Source: Chloroflexota bacterium
GTDB taxonomy: Bacteria; Chloroflexota; Dehalococcoidia; DSTF01; JACRBR01
Assembly: GCA_016213125.1 (NCBI GenBank)
Contig: JACRBR010000352.1
Location: forward strand, 1 to 18,282
Direction of reading: 5' to 3'
Length of the DNA stretch: 18,282 nucleotides
Shown here in pieces: positions 1 through 6,974 of this stretch (the stretch's first letter is position 1; each line of letters begins with the position of its first letter). Below the pieces are notes generated by a model. That model ran no database searches and had not been told where the DNA came from. It saw only the letters and a list, made by a program, of their open reading frames with translations. The position numbers and the translations under genes are program-made.

Positions 1-305
1 CCGCGCTGCAGGATGCGGTCCCACGTCGTCGTGACGTGCATCCGCTGACGCACCGCCGTGGCCGCATCCACGACCGGCTGGGGGAGGTGCGGCAGGTCCA
101 GCAGGGGAAGAGCGCGCGGTGGATCCAGAACTGCGACGCGCGCGGCCACCGGAGAGGCATCGGCGCGGCGTAACATCGCCGGCACGCCGCCGCCGGGGTG
201 GTGCGCCTCCGGCACCTCGCCAAAATCCGGGGTCTGTACGGGCGTCCACGCAGCGCGGAAGCTGCTGGCGGCCGCGCGAGCGCGCGCCTTCGGGGATCGC
301 GTCAC
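1..305 (-). CDS. Unrecognised protein, N-terminal part only, under c-di-AMP riboswitch control
   Basis: An open frame of about 101 codons runs from a GTG at 305 off the left edge of the window. The GTG sits about 10 nt after an AGGGAGG Shine-Dalgarno; an in-frame ATG at 326 lies upstream of that ribosome site and is less likely. Codons are strongly G/C-ending, as expected for a real gene here. The visible part is rich in Ala, Pro and Arg, has no clear signal peptide or membrane segment, and matches no family I recognise. Known targets of c-di-AMP riboswitches are cell-wall hydrolases, potassium or osmolyte transporters and related functions, so a role in wall or osmotic homeostasis is an inference from position only. 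The start lies 30-40 nt past the riboswitch terminator. Confidence 0.55.
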   Translation of the reverse strand, partial: MTRSPKARARAAASSFRAAWTPVQTPDFGEVPEAHHPGGGVPAMLRRADASPVAARVAVLDPPRALPLLDLPHLPQPVVDAATAVRQRMHVTTTWDRILQR

Positions 306-334
306 GGGGATGGCGCCTCCCTGCATGTCCTTCG

Positions 335-375
335 GTAAAGAAAAAAGGTCGTCCATCTTTGTGGTGTCCGACCTT
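335..375 (-). terminator. Intrinsic terminator, expression platform of the c-di-AMP riboswitch
   Basis: Read on the minus strand, AAGGTCG (375-369) pairs with CGACCTT (351-345) across a 17-nt loop and is followed by TTTTTTCTTT. This is a classical intrinsic terminator. It begins three bases after the closing P1 stem of the aptamer and ends before the downstream start codon. In this class, ligand binding usually stabilises P1 and favours termination, so the downstream gene is expected to be switched off when c-di-AMP is high. Confidence 0.82.
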
Positions 376-377
376 CA

Positions 378-497
378 AAGCCTGCGAGGTTAGCTGGCGG
401 CTTAGGGGAGAAGGTTCCCCTCTCGCACCACGGCGAGTTCAGCCCGGGATCCTTGGTGGGTCCCCCGCTCCCCGCTTTCGCGGGGACTCGGCTATAT
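378..497 (-). promoter_or_regulatory. Cyclic di-AMP (ydaO/yuaA) riboswitch aptamer
   Basis: The minus strand shows the diagnostic ydaO/yuaA elements in order: GCCGAGTCCCC at the 5' side, a GC hairpin closed by GAAA, the conserved GGGGGACCCA block, an ACCTTCT block, and the highly conserved CCAGCTAACCTCG followed by AGGC. The 5' AGCC and 3' GGCT close the P1 stem. Order and spacing match the class that senses cyclic di-AMP. A strong promoter lies upstream and an intrinsic terminator immediately downstream, which completes a transcriptional OFF switch. Boundaries are approximate, to about 5 nt. Confidence 0.9.
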
Positions 498-520
498 CGT
501 ATTCGATTGTATCAAGAGCG

Positions 521-550
521 ATCTTAGGGCCGTCTCGCTCGGCCTGTCAA
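521..550 (-). promoter_or_regulatory. Sigma-70-type promoter driving the riboswitch transcript
   Basis: On the minus strand a perfect -35 TTGACA (550-545) is followed after 18 nt by TAAGAT (526-521), four of six matches to TATAAT. The predicted start near 514 leaves about 15 nt before the aptamer begins, which fits a riboswitch leader. Confidence 0.72.
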
Positions 551-668
551 GCGCAAACGGCCCGATCTGGCCCCCTCGCGCGGCCCGGGCCGAATCTGGA
601 ATGTACCTGTCAGGTGAGACGCCGAAGCTAACGCGAAAGTTCCACCAGAGCCGCCTCGCCGTCGCCGC

Positions 669-674
669 TATACT
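669..674 (+). promoter_or_regulatory. -10 element of the toxin-antitoxin pair, candidate leaderless start
   Basis: TATACT (five of six to consensus) ends 8 nt before the antitoxin ATG at 683. Transcription would start at or next to the start codon, and there is no Shine-Dalgarno in between. No convincing -35 is visible. Confidence 0.5.
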
Positions 675-682
675 CAAGCACC

Positions 683-886
683 ATGGTGACCCAGAAGCCC
701 CGCCCGATCCGGCGCACCAAGCGCCTCAAGTTGCCAAAGCCCCGGCTCGACGCGTCTGACCCTACTTTGCTCGAAGACCTGCTGGCTATCGGGAGAGCGA
801 TTCCACGCGAGGAACTGGACCGGCTTCCTTCGGATGGTGCGCGCAACTTTGACCACTACCTTGACGGGGCTCCTCGACAGAACTGA
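683..886 (+). CDS. Putative antitoxin of a PIN-domain toxin
   Basis: This is a small 67-residue acidic/basic protein. Residues 1-25 are very basic and proline-rich; the rest carries the pattern L-L-x-I-G-x-x-I-P-x-E-E-L-x-x-L-P-x-D and ends near a D-H-Y-L-x-G stretch (about residues 57-62). That tail pattern is familiar from short proteins encoded just before PIN-domain toxins. Its TGA overlaps the ATG of the next gene by one base (TGATG), so the two are translationally coupled. Presumed role: bind and neutralise the PIN toxin and possibly autoregulate; no DNA-binding fold can be assigned by eye. Since the partner is frameshifted here, it may be a relic. Confidence 0.6.
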   Translation: MVTQKPRPIRRTKRLKLPKPRLDASDPTLLEDLLAIGRAIPREELDRLPSDGARNFDHYLDGAPRQN

Positions 887-1323
887 TGGAGCCTCGGTTC
901 GGAGATTCCGCCTACTACGTGGCCATCATCGATCACCGCGACGATCTGCACGCGCGAGCGATCGAACTCACGGAACAGCTTCAAGCAGGCAATGACCTTC
1001 ACGTCGTGACGAGTGACGCCATATTCATCGAGGTACTTGCGTACTTCTCGAACGCAGGGCCGCATGTGCGAGCCCAGGCGGTGGAGTTTGCGCAGGACAC
1101 GATCAAGCGGTGTCCACACGATTGTCCCGCTGACGGACGCGCTCCTGGAGCAGGGTCTCGAATTGTACGAGCGGCGGCCGGACAAGTCCTATAGTCTCAC
1201 TGACTGCATCTCAATGGTTATCTGCCGGGAACTCGGCATAAGAGAGGTTCTTTCGGCAGATCATGATTTCGAGCAGGAAGGGTTCGCGATTCTCCTCTGG
1301 CTTGAAGGCCACACAACTCACGT
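886..1323 (+). pseudogene. PIN-domain (VapC-like) ribonuclease toxin, frameshifted
   Basis: The N-terminal half (from ATG 886, frame 1) begins with F-G-D-S-A-Y-Y-V-A, the first PIN acidic motif, and contains a helix with F-I-E-V-L, the second acid. After about position 1105-1115 homology continues only in frame 2: L-E-Q-G-L-E-L-Y, then R-R-P-D-K-S-Y-S-L-T-D-C-I-S-M with the third acid, and L-S-A-D-H-D-F-E-Q-E-G-F with the fourth. Joined, the two halves form a complete PIN domain of normal size, so a single-base indel splits the gene. Frame 2 also lacks a stop at the expected C-terminus and reads on into the next gene; the nearest TAG is at 1321-1323 in the third frame. It could be a true pseudogene or a sequencing error. 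The end coordinate is approximate. Confidence 0.72.
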
Positions 1324-1328
1324 AGACT
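1323..1328 (+). promoter_or_regulatory. Possible -10 element for the GH57 gene
   Basis: TAGACT (four of six to consensus) ends 6 nt before the ATG at 1335, and there is no Shine-Dalgarno. A TTGAAG lies upstream at 1302-1307, but the 15-nt spacer is short. The geometry fits a leaderless transcript; support is weak. Confidence 0.35.
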
Positions 1329-1334
1329 TCTCCC

Positions 1335-3422
1335 ATGTCCCGCCTCTACCTCGGCCTCGTCCTCCACAACCACCAGCCCGTCGGCAACTACGGCTTCGTC
1401 ATCGAGGACGTCTACGAGAAGGCCTACCAGCCCATGCTCGAGGCGCTCGAGCGCCATCCCGGAGTCCGTGTCGCACTCCACACCTCCGGCTGCCTCTTCG
1501 ACTGGATCGACCGCCATCGCCCCGAGTACATCGAACGCCTGCGCTTGCTCTGCGACCGCGGCCAGGTCGAGCTGCTCACGGGCGGATACTACGAGCCCGT
1601 CCTGCCGATGATCTCCGACGCGGATAAGCTCGGGCAGATCCGCAAGCTTTCCGAGTACATCGAGGAACGATTCGCGCAGCACCCGACCGGCCTCTGGCTC
1701 ACCGAGCGCGTGTGGGAGCCCGGCCTCCCGTCGCCGTTGGCGGACGCGGGCGTCCAGTGGACGCTTGTCGACGACGAGCACTTCCGCCTTGCCGGCATGC
1801 GCGACGAACAGCTCGATGGCTACTTCATCACGGAGGACCAGGGCAAGCGCGTCGCCCTCTTTCCGGGCAGCCAGCGTCTCCGGTACACCATCCCGTGGCT
1901 GAACGTCGATGACCTCATGGCGGAGCTGCGGCGTTACGGCGAATCAGCTACCGCCGAGGCCCCGTACCTCGTCCTCGGCGACGATGGCGAGAAGTTCGGC
2001 GCGTGGCCGACCACCTACGCGCATGTGTGGGAACAGGGCTGGATCGAGCGATTCTTCACCGCCATCGAGTCCGCCGCTGACTGGCTGGAGATGATCACAC
2101 CCGGCGAGTACATGCGGCGGTTTGACGCGTGCGGCCTCACCTACCTGCCGGCGGCGTCGTATGCCGAGATGATGGAATGGGCGATGCCCGCGGCCTCTTC
2201 GGCTGCGTATCGAAACGTGATGCATCAGCTCCAGCAGGATTCCCGGTCCGACGTGCTGGCGTTTGTGCGGGGCGGCTTCTGGCGCTACTTCCTCGCGAAG
2301 TACCCCGAAGTCAACACCATGCACAAGCGCGGTCTGCGCGTCGGCGAGAAGCTCGGCGACGCCGGCAATAGGGACGCGCGAGAGGCGTTGTGGGCTGCCC
2401 AGTGCAACTGCCCATACTGGCATGGCGTCTTCGGCGGCCTGTACCTCCGCCACATCCGCCGTGCGACCAACACGAATCTCGTCCGCGCCGAACGACTCGC
2501 CGATGAAGCATCGGGGGGCTCGACCGGCGTGCGTGTCAGCCGCGGCGACATCGACTTCGACGGGCATGAGGAGATCCTGGTGCAGACACCGGCGACCTCC
2601 CTGCTCGTCCACCCGAAGCTGGGCGGCATGATCAGCGAGTGGGACCTCCGTCGTCGCGACCTCGCCCTCCTCGACGTGCTCGCCCGCCGGCGCGAGGCGT
2701 ACCACGACGCGCAGGACGCCGCCGGCCGCAGCGACGCCTCCGGCGACGCGACTAACATCCACGGCGATGTTCGCGTGAAGGAGGAGGGCCTCGCCCGAGC
2801 GCTTGTCTTCGACCGCTACCGCCGCGGTGGACTCCAGGAGTGGATCCTCGCGCCCGAAGCCACGGTCGAGCAGTTCTCGCGAGGTGAAGCCCCTGCACTC
2901 ATGGAGCCCCACGGCGCATGGACGGCGGTCATCCACGAAGCAGCGACATCGACAAGCATCAAACTGTCGCGCGAATCCGGCGATTGGCGCCTAACGAAAG
3001 AGATCACCCTACCCAGTGCGGGAGAACGCCTCGGCATTCGGTACGCGTGCACGAACGTCGCGACGGAACAGCGGTCGGCGATCTTCGTCAGCGAGTGGAA
3101 TCTCTCGCCCCCTCAGTCGCCGGACGGGGACGATCGGACCGCTCTGATCGAAGCGGACGCTGGCTCCGTGGACGCTGCCGGACCGGCGGGCGGCATCTCG
3201 TCCGTACGCGCGTTCGCCATCCGCGGCAGCGCCGCCTACGCCTTGGGATGCGATGCGGACGCCGCGATCGATGTATGGCACTTCCCGGTCGAGAGCATCT
3301 CGTCTTCGGAGGGCGGTGTGGAGCGCGTCTTTCAGGGCATCTCCGTCTCGGTCGTCCGCCGTCTGGATCTGGCGCCTGGCGAGACCGCGGAGTTCAGCTT
3401 GGCATGGTCGGTCGAAGAATGA
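1335..3422 (+). CDS. GH57 alpha-amylase / 4-alpha-glucanotransferase
   Basis: This 695-residue protein is a typical length for the family. Residues 5-290 form the GH57 catalytic barrel: H-Q-P at 13-15, G-G-Y-Y-E-P at 83-88, the nucleophile region W-L-T-E-R-V-W-E-P with Glu124, and D-D-G-E-K-F-G at 216-222 holding the acid/base Asp. These positions closely match the Thermococcus litoralis 4-alpha-glucanotransferase catalytic pair (Glu123/Asp214). Residues about 300-390 fit DUF1925, and about 425-695 fit the DUF1926 beta-sandwich. It should cleave and transfer alpha-1,4-glucans, in glycogen or maltodextrin turnover, in the cytoplasm (no signal peptide). The ATG at 1335 places the H-Q-P motif correctly. 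It ends directly against the convergent gene at 3423, with no spacer. Amylase versus transferase activity cannot be decided from sequence. Confidence 0.93.
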   Translation: MSRLYLGLVLHNHQPVGNYGFVIEDVYEKAYQPMLEALERHPGVRVALHTSGCLFDWIDRHRPEYIERLRLLCDRGQVELLTGGYYEPVLPMISDADKLGQIRKLSEYIEERFAQHPTGLWLTERVWEPGLPSPLADAGVQWTLVDDEHFRLAGMRDEQLDGYFITEDQGKRVALFPGSQRLRYTIPWLNVDDLMAELRRYGESATAEAPYLVLGDDGEKFGAWPTTYAHVWEQGWIERFFTAIESAADWLEMITPGEYMRRFDACGLTYLPAASYAEMMEWAMPAASSAAYRNVMHQLQQDSRSDVLAFVRGGFWRYFLAKYPEVNTMHKRGLRVGEKLGDAGNRDAREALWAAQCNCPYWHGVFGGLYLRHIRRATNTNLVRAERLADEASGGSTGVRVSRGDIDFDGHEEILVQTPATSLLVHPKLGGMISEWDLRRRDLALLDVLARRREAYHDAQDAAGRSDASGDATNIHGDVRVKEEGLARALVFDRYRRGGLQEWILAPEATVEQFSRGEAPALMEPHGAWTAVIHEAATSTSIKLSRESGDWRLTKEITLPSAGERLGIRYACTNVATEQRSAIFVSEWNLSPPQSPDGDDRTALIEADAGSVDAAGPAGGISSVRAFAIRGSAAYALGCDADAAIDVWHFPVESISSSEGGVERVFQGISVSVVRRLDLAPGETAEFSLAWSVEE

Positions 3423-4010
3423 CTACGGCGGCCCGCAGGTCCGTACCTCAAACGGTTCGATCCCAGGCACACCCTTGCTCCGCGTGCAGCTCCGCGTGCT
3501 GAGATCGATCACCACGTCGCCGGCGTCGTCGACCGACACGTTGAAGCGGTCGAGGTCGCCGTACCCGTTGCCGAACGAGTACTTCCCGTCGACGCGCCAC
3601 ACCGCGCGCGATCCTTCGCATTCCTCGACGAACGCCCCGCCCAGGCCCGCGATTGGCTCCAGCGTCCCCACTCCGGCGGTCTCGTCGTACCTGAGGCGGC
3701 AGGACCCCCCGAGCTCCTGTTGGCGCGAGGACTTGTCGTAGAACGCCAGGAACTCTCCGTCAGGAAGACGCACGAGAAAGAGGTGCTGCGGTTCGAACTG
3801 GTTGACATCGCCGAGCTTGTACTCGGCGGCCGGTCCGGCCACGTACTGTCGCGCGGGTTGCGTCGCCTTCCCCCCCTGGTCGAAGATCAGGCCGATAGCC
3901 ACGCCGATGGCCACCAGCACCGCGATCGCGGCCAGGCCCCGCAGCAGGCATCCGCCACCGCATCCAGGCCGCCTGACGGGCGGCGCAGCATCCGCAGTAT
4001 CCTGCGTCAC
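3423..4010 (-). CDS. Membrane-anchored Rieske-like protein lacking the [2Fe-2S] ligands
   Basis: The protein has 195 residues. A Gly/Cys-rich N-terminus precedes one transmembrane helix (about 22-43), with the rest presumably outside the cytoplasm. Residues 76-91 (H-L-F-L-V-R-L-P-D-G-E-F-L-A-F-Y) and 140-169 (D-G-K-Y then L-D-R-F-x-V-x-V-D-D) read like the strands around a Rieske cluster. Where a Rieske protein has C-x-H and C-x-x-H, this one has G-G-S-C-R-L (Cys104) and E-E-C-E-G-S (Cys131). The ligands appear lost, while the two Cys fall where the Rieske disulfide cysteines sit. It would not bind a normal cluster. It starts at a GTG overlapping the hydratase stop (GTGA), so it is co-translated with it. 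The function is unknown; the Rieske relationship is by eye and moderately secure. Confidence 0.6.
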   Translation of the reverse strand: MTQDTADAAPPVRRPGCGGGCLLRGLAAIAVLVAIGVAIGLIFDQGGKATQPARQYVAGPAAEYKLGDVNQFEPQHLFLVRLPDGEFLAFYDKSSRQQELGGSCRLRYDETAGVGTLEPIAGLGGAFVEECEGSRAVWRVDGKYSFGNGYGDLDRFNVSVDDAGDVVIDLSTRSCTRSKGVPGIEPFEVRTCGPP

Positions 4011-4738
4011 CGGCGTCTCGCTGTGGAAACGACGGCCGCAATCGCCTGCTCGATGGCCAGTCCGCGTTCCAGCGGGAGCCCCTCCCCCCGCGTCATTGCT
4101 TCCTTCGCGCCCTGGAGCGCATCCGCCGGCATCGCCGCAAGCGCCCGTGCAGCGGCCTCCGCCTCCTCGTGCAGCCGCGCGCGAGGTACGACGCGATGCA
4201 CGAGGCCCGCCGCCAGCGCGCGCTCCGCACGAATCGGCTGTCCGCTGTAGATCATCTCGCGCGCGAGGCCGGGCGGGATTGTGCGGGGCAAAGTTTGCGT
4301 GCCGCCCGCCGACGGGATGTACCCCAGCGTCACCTCCGGCAGCGCGAAGGCCGCATCCTCAGCGGCGATCCTGATGTCGCTGAGCAGGCTCAGCTCACAC
4401 CCCGCCCCGTACGCGAAGCCGTGGATCGCCGCGACGAGCGGTTTGCTGATGCTCAGCATCGCGCCCCACAGGTCCCGTTCGCGCCGCCCCCGCCGCGCGT
4501 CCACGACCGACGGCGCCGTACCGAATTCGCTGATATCCGCGCCCGCGGAGAACGCCCGATCGCCGGCGCCCTGGAACACCGCCACCCGCACGTCCGGATC
4601 GTCGCGCAGGGCCTGAACGAACGACCACAGCAGGTCTCGAGCCTCCATGTTAATGGCGTTCAGTACGCCCGGCCGGTTCAGCGTGATCCACGCGACGCCA
4701 TCCCCGGACTTCTCGTACAAGACGGATGATTCAGTCAT
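4007..4738 (-). CDS. Enoyl-CoA hydratase/isomerase family protein (crotonase)
   Basis: The 243-residue crotonase-fold enzyme is near the usual length (about 255). A-F-S-A-G-A-D-I at 62-69 forms the CoA/oxyanion loop, and G-A-G-C-E-L-S at 111-117 contributes the oxyanion glycine. Glu115 and Glu135 (in A-L-P-E-V-T-L-G) have the 20-residue spacing of the two catalytic glutamates of rat enoyl-CoA hydratase (144/164), so true hydratase activity on trans-2-enoyl-CoA is plausible. It lies 44 nt downstream of proB and overlaps the next gene by 4 nt. There is no Shine-Dalgarno before the ATG, but TAGGCT (4751-4746 on the minus strand) ends 7 nt upstream and might give a separate leaderless transcript. 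The exact substrate cannot be told from sequence. Confidence 0.9.
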   Translation of the reverse strand: MTESSVLYEKSGDGVAWITLNRPGVLNAINMEARDLLWSFVQALRDDPDVRVAVFQGAGDRAFSAGADISEFGTAPSVVDARRGRRERDLWGAMLSISKPLVAAIHGFAYGAGCELSLLSDIRIAAEDAAFALPEVTLGYIPSAGGTQTLPRTIPPGLAREMIYSGQPIRAERALAAGLVHRVVPRARLHEEAEAAARALAAMPADALQGAKEAMTRGEGLPLERGLAIEQAIAAVVSTARRR

Positions 4739-4782
4739 CAGGACCAGCCTAGCAGGGCGACCTCGCTACAGGGGCGGCGGCG

Positions 4783-5916
4783 CTACAGGACGACGAGGTT
4801 GTTGCGGTGCACCACCTCGGCGCCGTACTGGTACCCCAGCGTCTCGGCGATGCGGTCGGACCGCAGGCCCCGGATCGCCGCCACCTCCTCGTCGCCGTAA
4901 TTCGTGATGCCACAGGCGATCGCATGCCCGTCGGGAAGCACGATGTTCACGCTGTCGCCTCGCTTGAACGCCCCCTGCACCGACTGCACGCCCGCCGGGA
5001 GCAGGCTCTTCTTTCGTTCGATCAGCGCCGACCCGGCGCCCGCGTCGACGACGATCGCGCCGCGCGTGCCAAGCCCCGAGAGCATCCATCGTTTGCGGCT
5101 CTCGATTCGGCTGCGGTGGGCCGGAAACAGCGTGCCCACATGCTCGCCGCTCGCGATTCGCACCAGCACGTCGGGATCGTGGCCGTTGGCGACGTAGACG
5201 TCCGAGCCGCCGCTCGTCGCCAGCTTCGCCGCCTGCAGCTTCGTGATCATGCCGCCCGTGCCCCGGCCGCTCTCGCTGCCGCCCGCGATCTCCTCGATCT
5301 CCTTCGTGATGCGGTCGACGCGCTCGATGAGCGTCGCCCCCTTGCTCTTACCGGGGTCGGCCGTGTGCAGGCCGCCGGTATCGGTCAGCAGCACCAGCAG
5401 GTCCGCGTCGACGAGATTGGCGACGAGCGCCGAAAGCGTGTCGTTGTCCCCGATCTTCGCCCCCGCAATCTCGTCGATCGCCACGGCGTCGTTCTCGTTC
5501 ACGATGGGCACAACGCCAAGCTCCAGCAGCCCCAGCAGCGTGTTCCGCGCGTTCAGGTAGCCGATGCGGTCGTGCAGGTCCCGCTTCGAAAGGAGGGTCT
5601 GGGCCACCACGTGACCGCGTGAAGCGAACAGCTCGTCGTACGTCTTCATGAGTTGGCCCTGGCCCACCGCCGCCAGCGCCTGCCGGAACGGAACGTCGCG
5701 CCGGTTCTGCGCCCGGTCCAGCCGCTCCCGTCCGGCGGCGATGGCGCCCGACGTGACGATCACCACCTCGCGTCCCTGCTCCATCAGGCCCGCGACCTGT
5801 GTGACAAGCGCCGCCATCGTCTTGGCGTGAAGGCGGTCGGTCCCCGCCGTCAGCAGGTTCGTGCCGAACTTTGCGACAACCCGCCGATAACCTCTTGAAC
5901 TCTGCTTCTTTGCCAT
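4783..5916 (-). CDS. proB: Glutamate 5-kinase with C-terminal PUA domain
   Basis: This enzyme phosphorylates L-glutamate to gamma-glutamyl phosphate, the first committed step of proline synthesis, in the cytoplasm. The amino-acid kinase domain covers residues about 10-260: K-F-G-T-N near 16-20, V-T-S-G-A-I-A at 54-60, P-I-V-N-E-N-D at 137-143, G-D-N-D-T-L at 156-161, L-L-T-D-T-G-G-L at 176-183, and G-T-G-G-M-I-T-K-L before the PUA domain (about 280-377). The length of 377 compares with 367 in E. coli. The ATG at 5916 is preceded by GAGGTGG about 12 nt upstream and a consensus TATAAT further up. It leads a minus-strand group with the hydratase and the Rieske-like gene. proA is not in the window. 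Confidence 0.96.
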   Translation of the reverse strand: MAKKQSSRGYRRVVAKFGTNLLTAGTDRLHAKTMAALVTQVAGLMEQGREVVIVTSGAIAAGRERLDRAQNRRDVPFRQALAAVGQGQLMKTYDELFASRGHVVAQTLLSKRDLHDRIGYLNARNTLLGLLELGVVPIVNENDAVAIDEIAGAKIGDNDTLSALVANLVDADLLVLLTDTGGLHTADPGKSKGATLIERVDRITKEIEEIAGGSESGRGTGGMITKLQAAKLATSGGSDVYVANGHDPDVLVRIASGEHVGTLFPAHRSRIESRKRWMLSGLGTRGAIVVDAGAGSALIERKKSLLPAGVQSVQGAFKRGDSVNIVLPDGHAIACGITNYGDEEVAAIRGLRSDRIAETLGYQYGAEVVHRNNLVVL

Positions 5917-5946
5917 GCCGTTGTTGCACCACCTCGATGTCGCACG

Positions 5947-5952
5947 ATTATA
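5947..5952 (-). promoter_or_regulatory. -10 element of the proB promoter
   Basis: A perfect TATAAT on the minus strand (5952-5947) lies 30 nt upstream of the proB ATG, giving a predicted leader of about 24 nt. The -35 region is not recognisable. It shares the 98-bp gap with the divergent promoter of the gene starting at 6015. Confidence 0.55.
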
Positions 5953-6000
5953 CCCGCGCGCTCGCCGCGCGTTCTTCCTCAGGCAGCCGCGGCATTCCCA

Positions 6001-6006
6001 TACAAT
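6001..6006 (+). promoter_or_regulatory. -10 element of the yihY-like gene, candidate leaderless start
   Basis: TACAAT (five of six) ends 8 nt before the ATG at 6015. With no Shine-Dalgarno between them, transcription probably begins at the start codon. No good -35 is seen. Confidence 0.5.
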
Positions 6007-6014
6007 AGGACGAG

Positions 6015-6941
6015 ATGTTCATACGGCTCTGGGTCATCACCAAGCGCACCTTCCTGGGCTTCACGAGCGATAACTGCACGCAGCAGGCCGCTGCGATTAC
6101 GTACTACACCCTCTTCTCCATCGCGCCGTTGGCGATCTTCACCATCGCCATGCTGGGCCTGTTCTTCAATGGGCAGGAGGTCCGCGACAAGGTCGTTGAC
6201 TGGGTGCTGGAAATCATCCCCCTCAGCGCAACCGAGGGCCGGCAGTCCGTCAGCGACATCGTCGAGCAGGTCCAGAACGTCAGCGCCACCGTCGCCGTGA
6301 TCGGCCTGTTCGTGACGCTATGGGCCTCGCTCGCCGTATTCGCTTCGATACGGCGAGCCCTGAACACGGTCTGGGGCATCACCGAGCACCGCCCGTGGGC
6401 CCAGGGCAAGCTCATCGACCTGCTGCAGGTCGGCGTCGTTTCCGCCGTGCTCCTCAGCTCAATCGTCCTTACGGGCTTCGTGCGCACCGTGCGCGAGGTC
6501 AGTTCCCGACACGTGGGCCCTCTGGCCAGCGATAACAACCTCTGGGAACTGCCCGGCATCATCACGCCCGCGCTGCTGACCTTCGCCGCGTTCGGCGTCC
6601 TCTACAAGACGGTGCCCGCGGCGCATCCGCGTTGGCGCGACGTGCTGCCGGGCGCCGTGCTGGCCACCGTGCTCTTCGAAGTCCTGAAGAACTCCTTCGC
6701 CTTCTACCTGGCGAACTTCAACAACTTCGACCTCGTGTACGGATCCCTGGCCGGTCTGCTGATCTTCCTGTTCTACATGTTCCTGGCGTCAAACATCTTG
6801 TTGATCGGCGGCGAATTGGTCGCCACGCTCGGTGAATACCATGCCGGCGCCTTCGACGCGGAGATCAACCCGCCGGAGCCCTTGCCTCCGGTGAGCACAC
6901 GCGTTTTCCGTGCCATGCGAGGGCTGTTCGTGCGTCAGTAG
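6015..6941 (+). CDS. YihY/BrkB family inner-membrane protein
   Basis: This 308-residue integral membrane protein was formerly misnamed ribonuclease BN. The N-terminal part carries the family pattern A-A-A-I-T-Y-Y-T-L-F-S-I-A-P (about 25-38). About six hydrophobic helices follow, near 30-52, 94-114, 138-160, 180-200, 213-233 and 246-270. The last includes Y-G-S-L-A-G-L-L-I-F-L-F-Y, typical of the family, followed by G-G-E-L. The family function is not settled; export or transport roles have been proposed. It is divergent from proB, and its neighbours give no functional hint. The ATG at 6015 follows a -10 element directly, which supports this start. Confidence 0.92.
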   Translation: MFIRLWVITKRTFLGFTSDNCTQQAAAITYYTLFSIAPLAIFTIAMLGLFFNGQEVRDKVVDWVLEIIPLSATEGRQSVSDIVEQVQNVSATVAVIGLFVTLWASLAVFASIRRALNTVWGITEHRPWAQGKLIDLLQVGVVSAVLLSSIVLTGFVRTVREVSSRHVGPLASDNNLWELPGIITPALLTFAAFGVLYKTVPAAHPRWRDVLPGAVLATVLFEVLKNSFAFYLANFNNFDLVYGSLAGLLIFLFYMFLASNILLIGGELVATLGEYHAGAFDAEINPPEPLPPVSTRVFRAMRGLFVRQ

Positions 6942-6974
6942 GAGGAGAGACGCCTAGCCGGTCACCCAGTAGAT

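Noticed and set aside
58..631. Two plus-strand frames over the left end
   Set aside because: They run antisense through a highly conserved riboswitch and terminator and have Arg/Ala/Pro shadow composition.
1944..2936. 330-codon minus-strand frame inside the GH57 gene
   Set aside because: It is antisense to a confidently identified enzyme and shows no recognisable domain.
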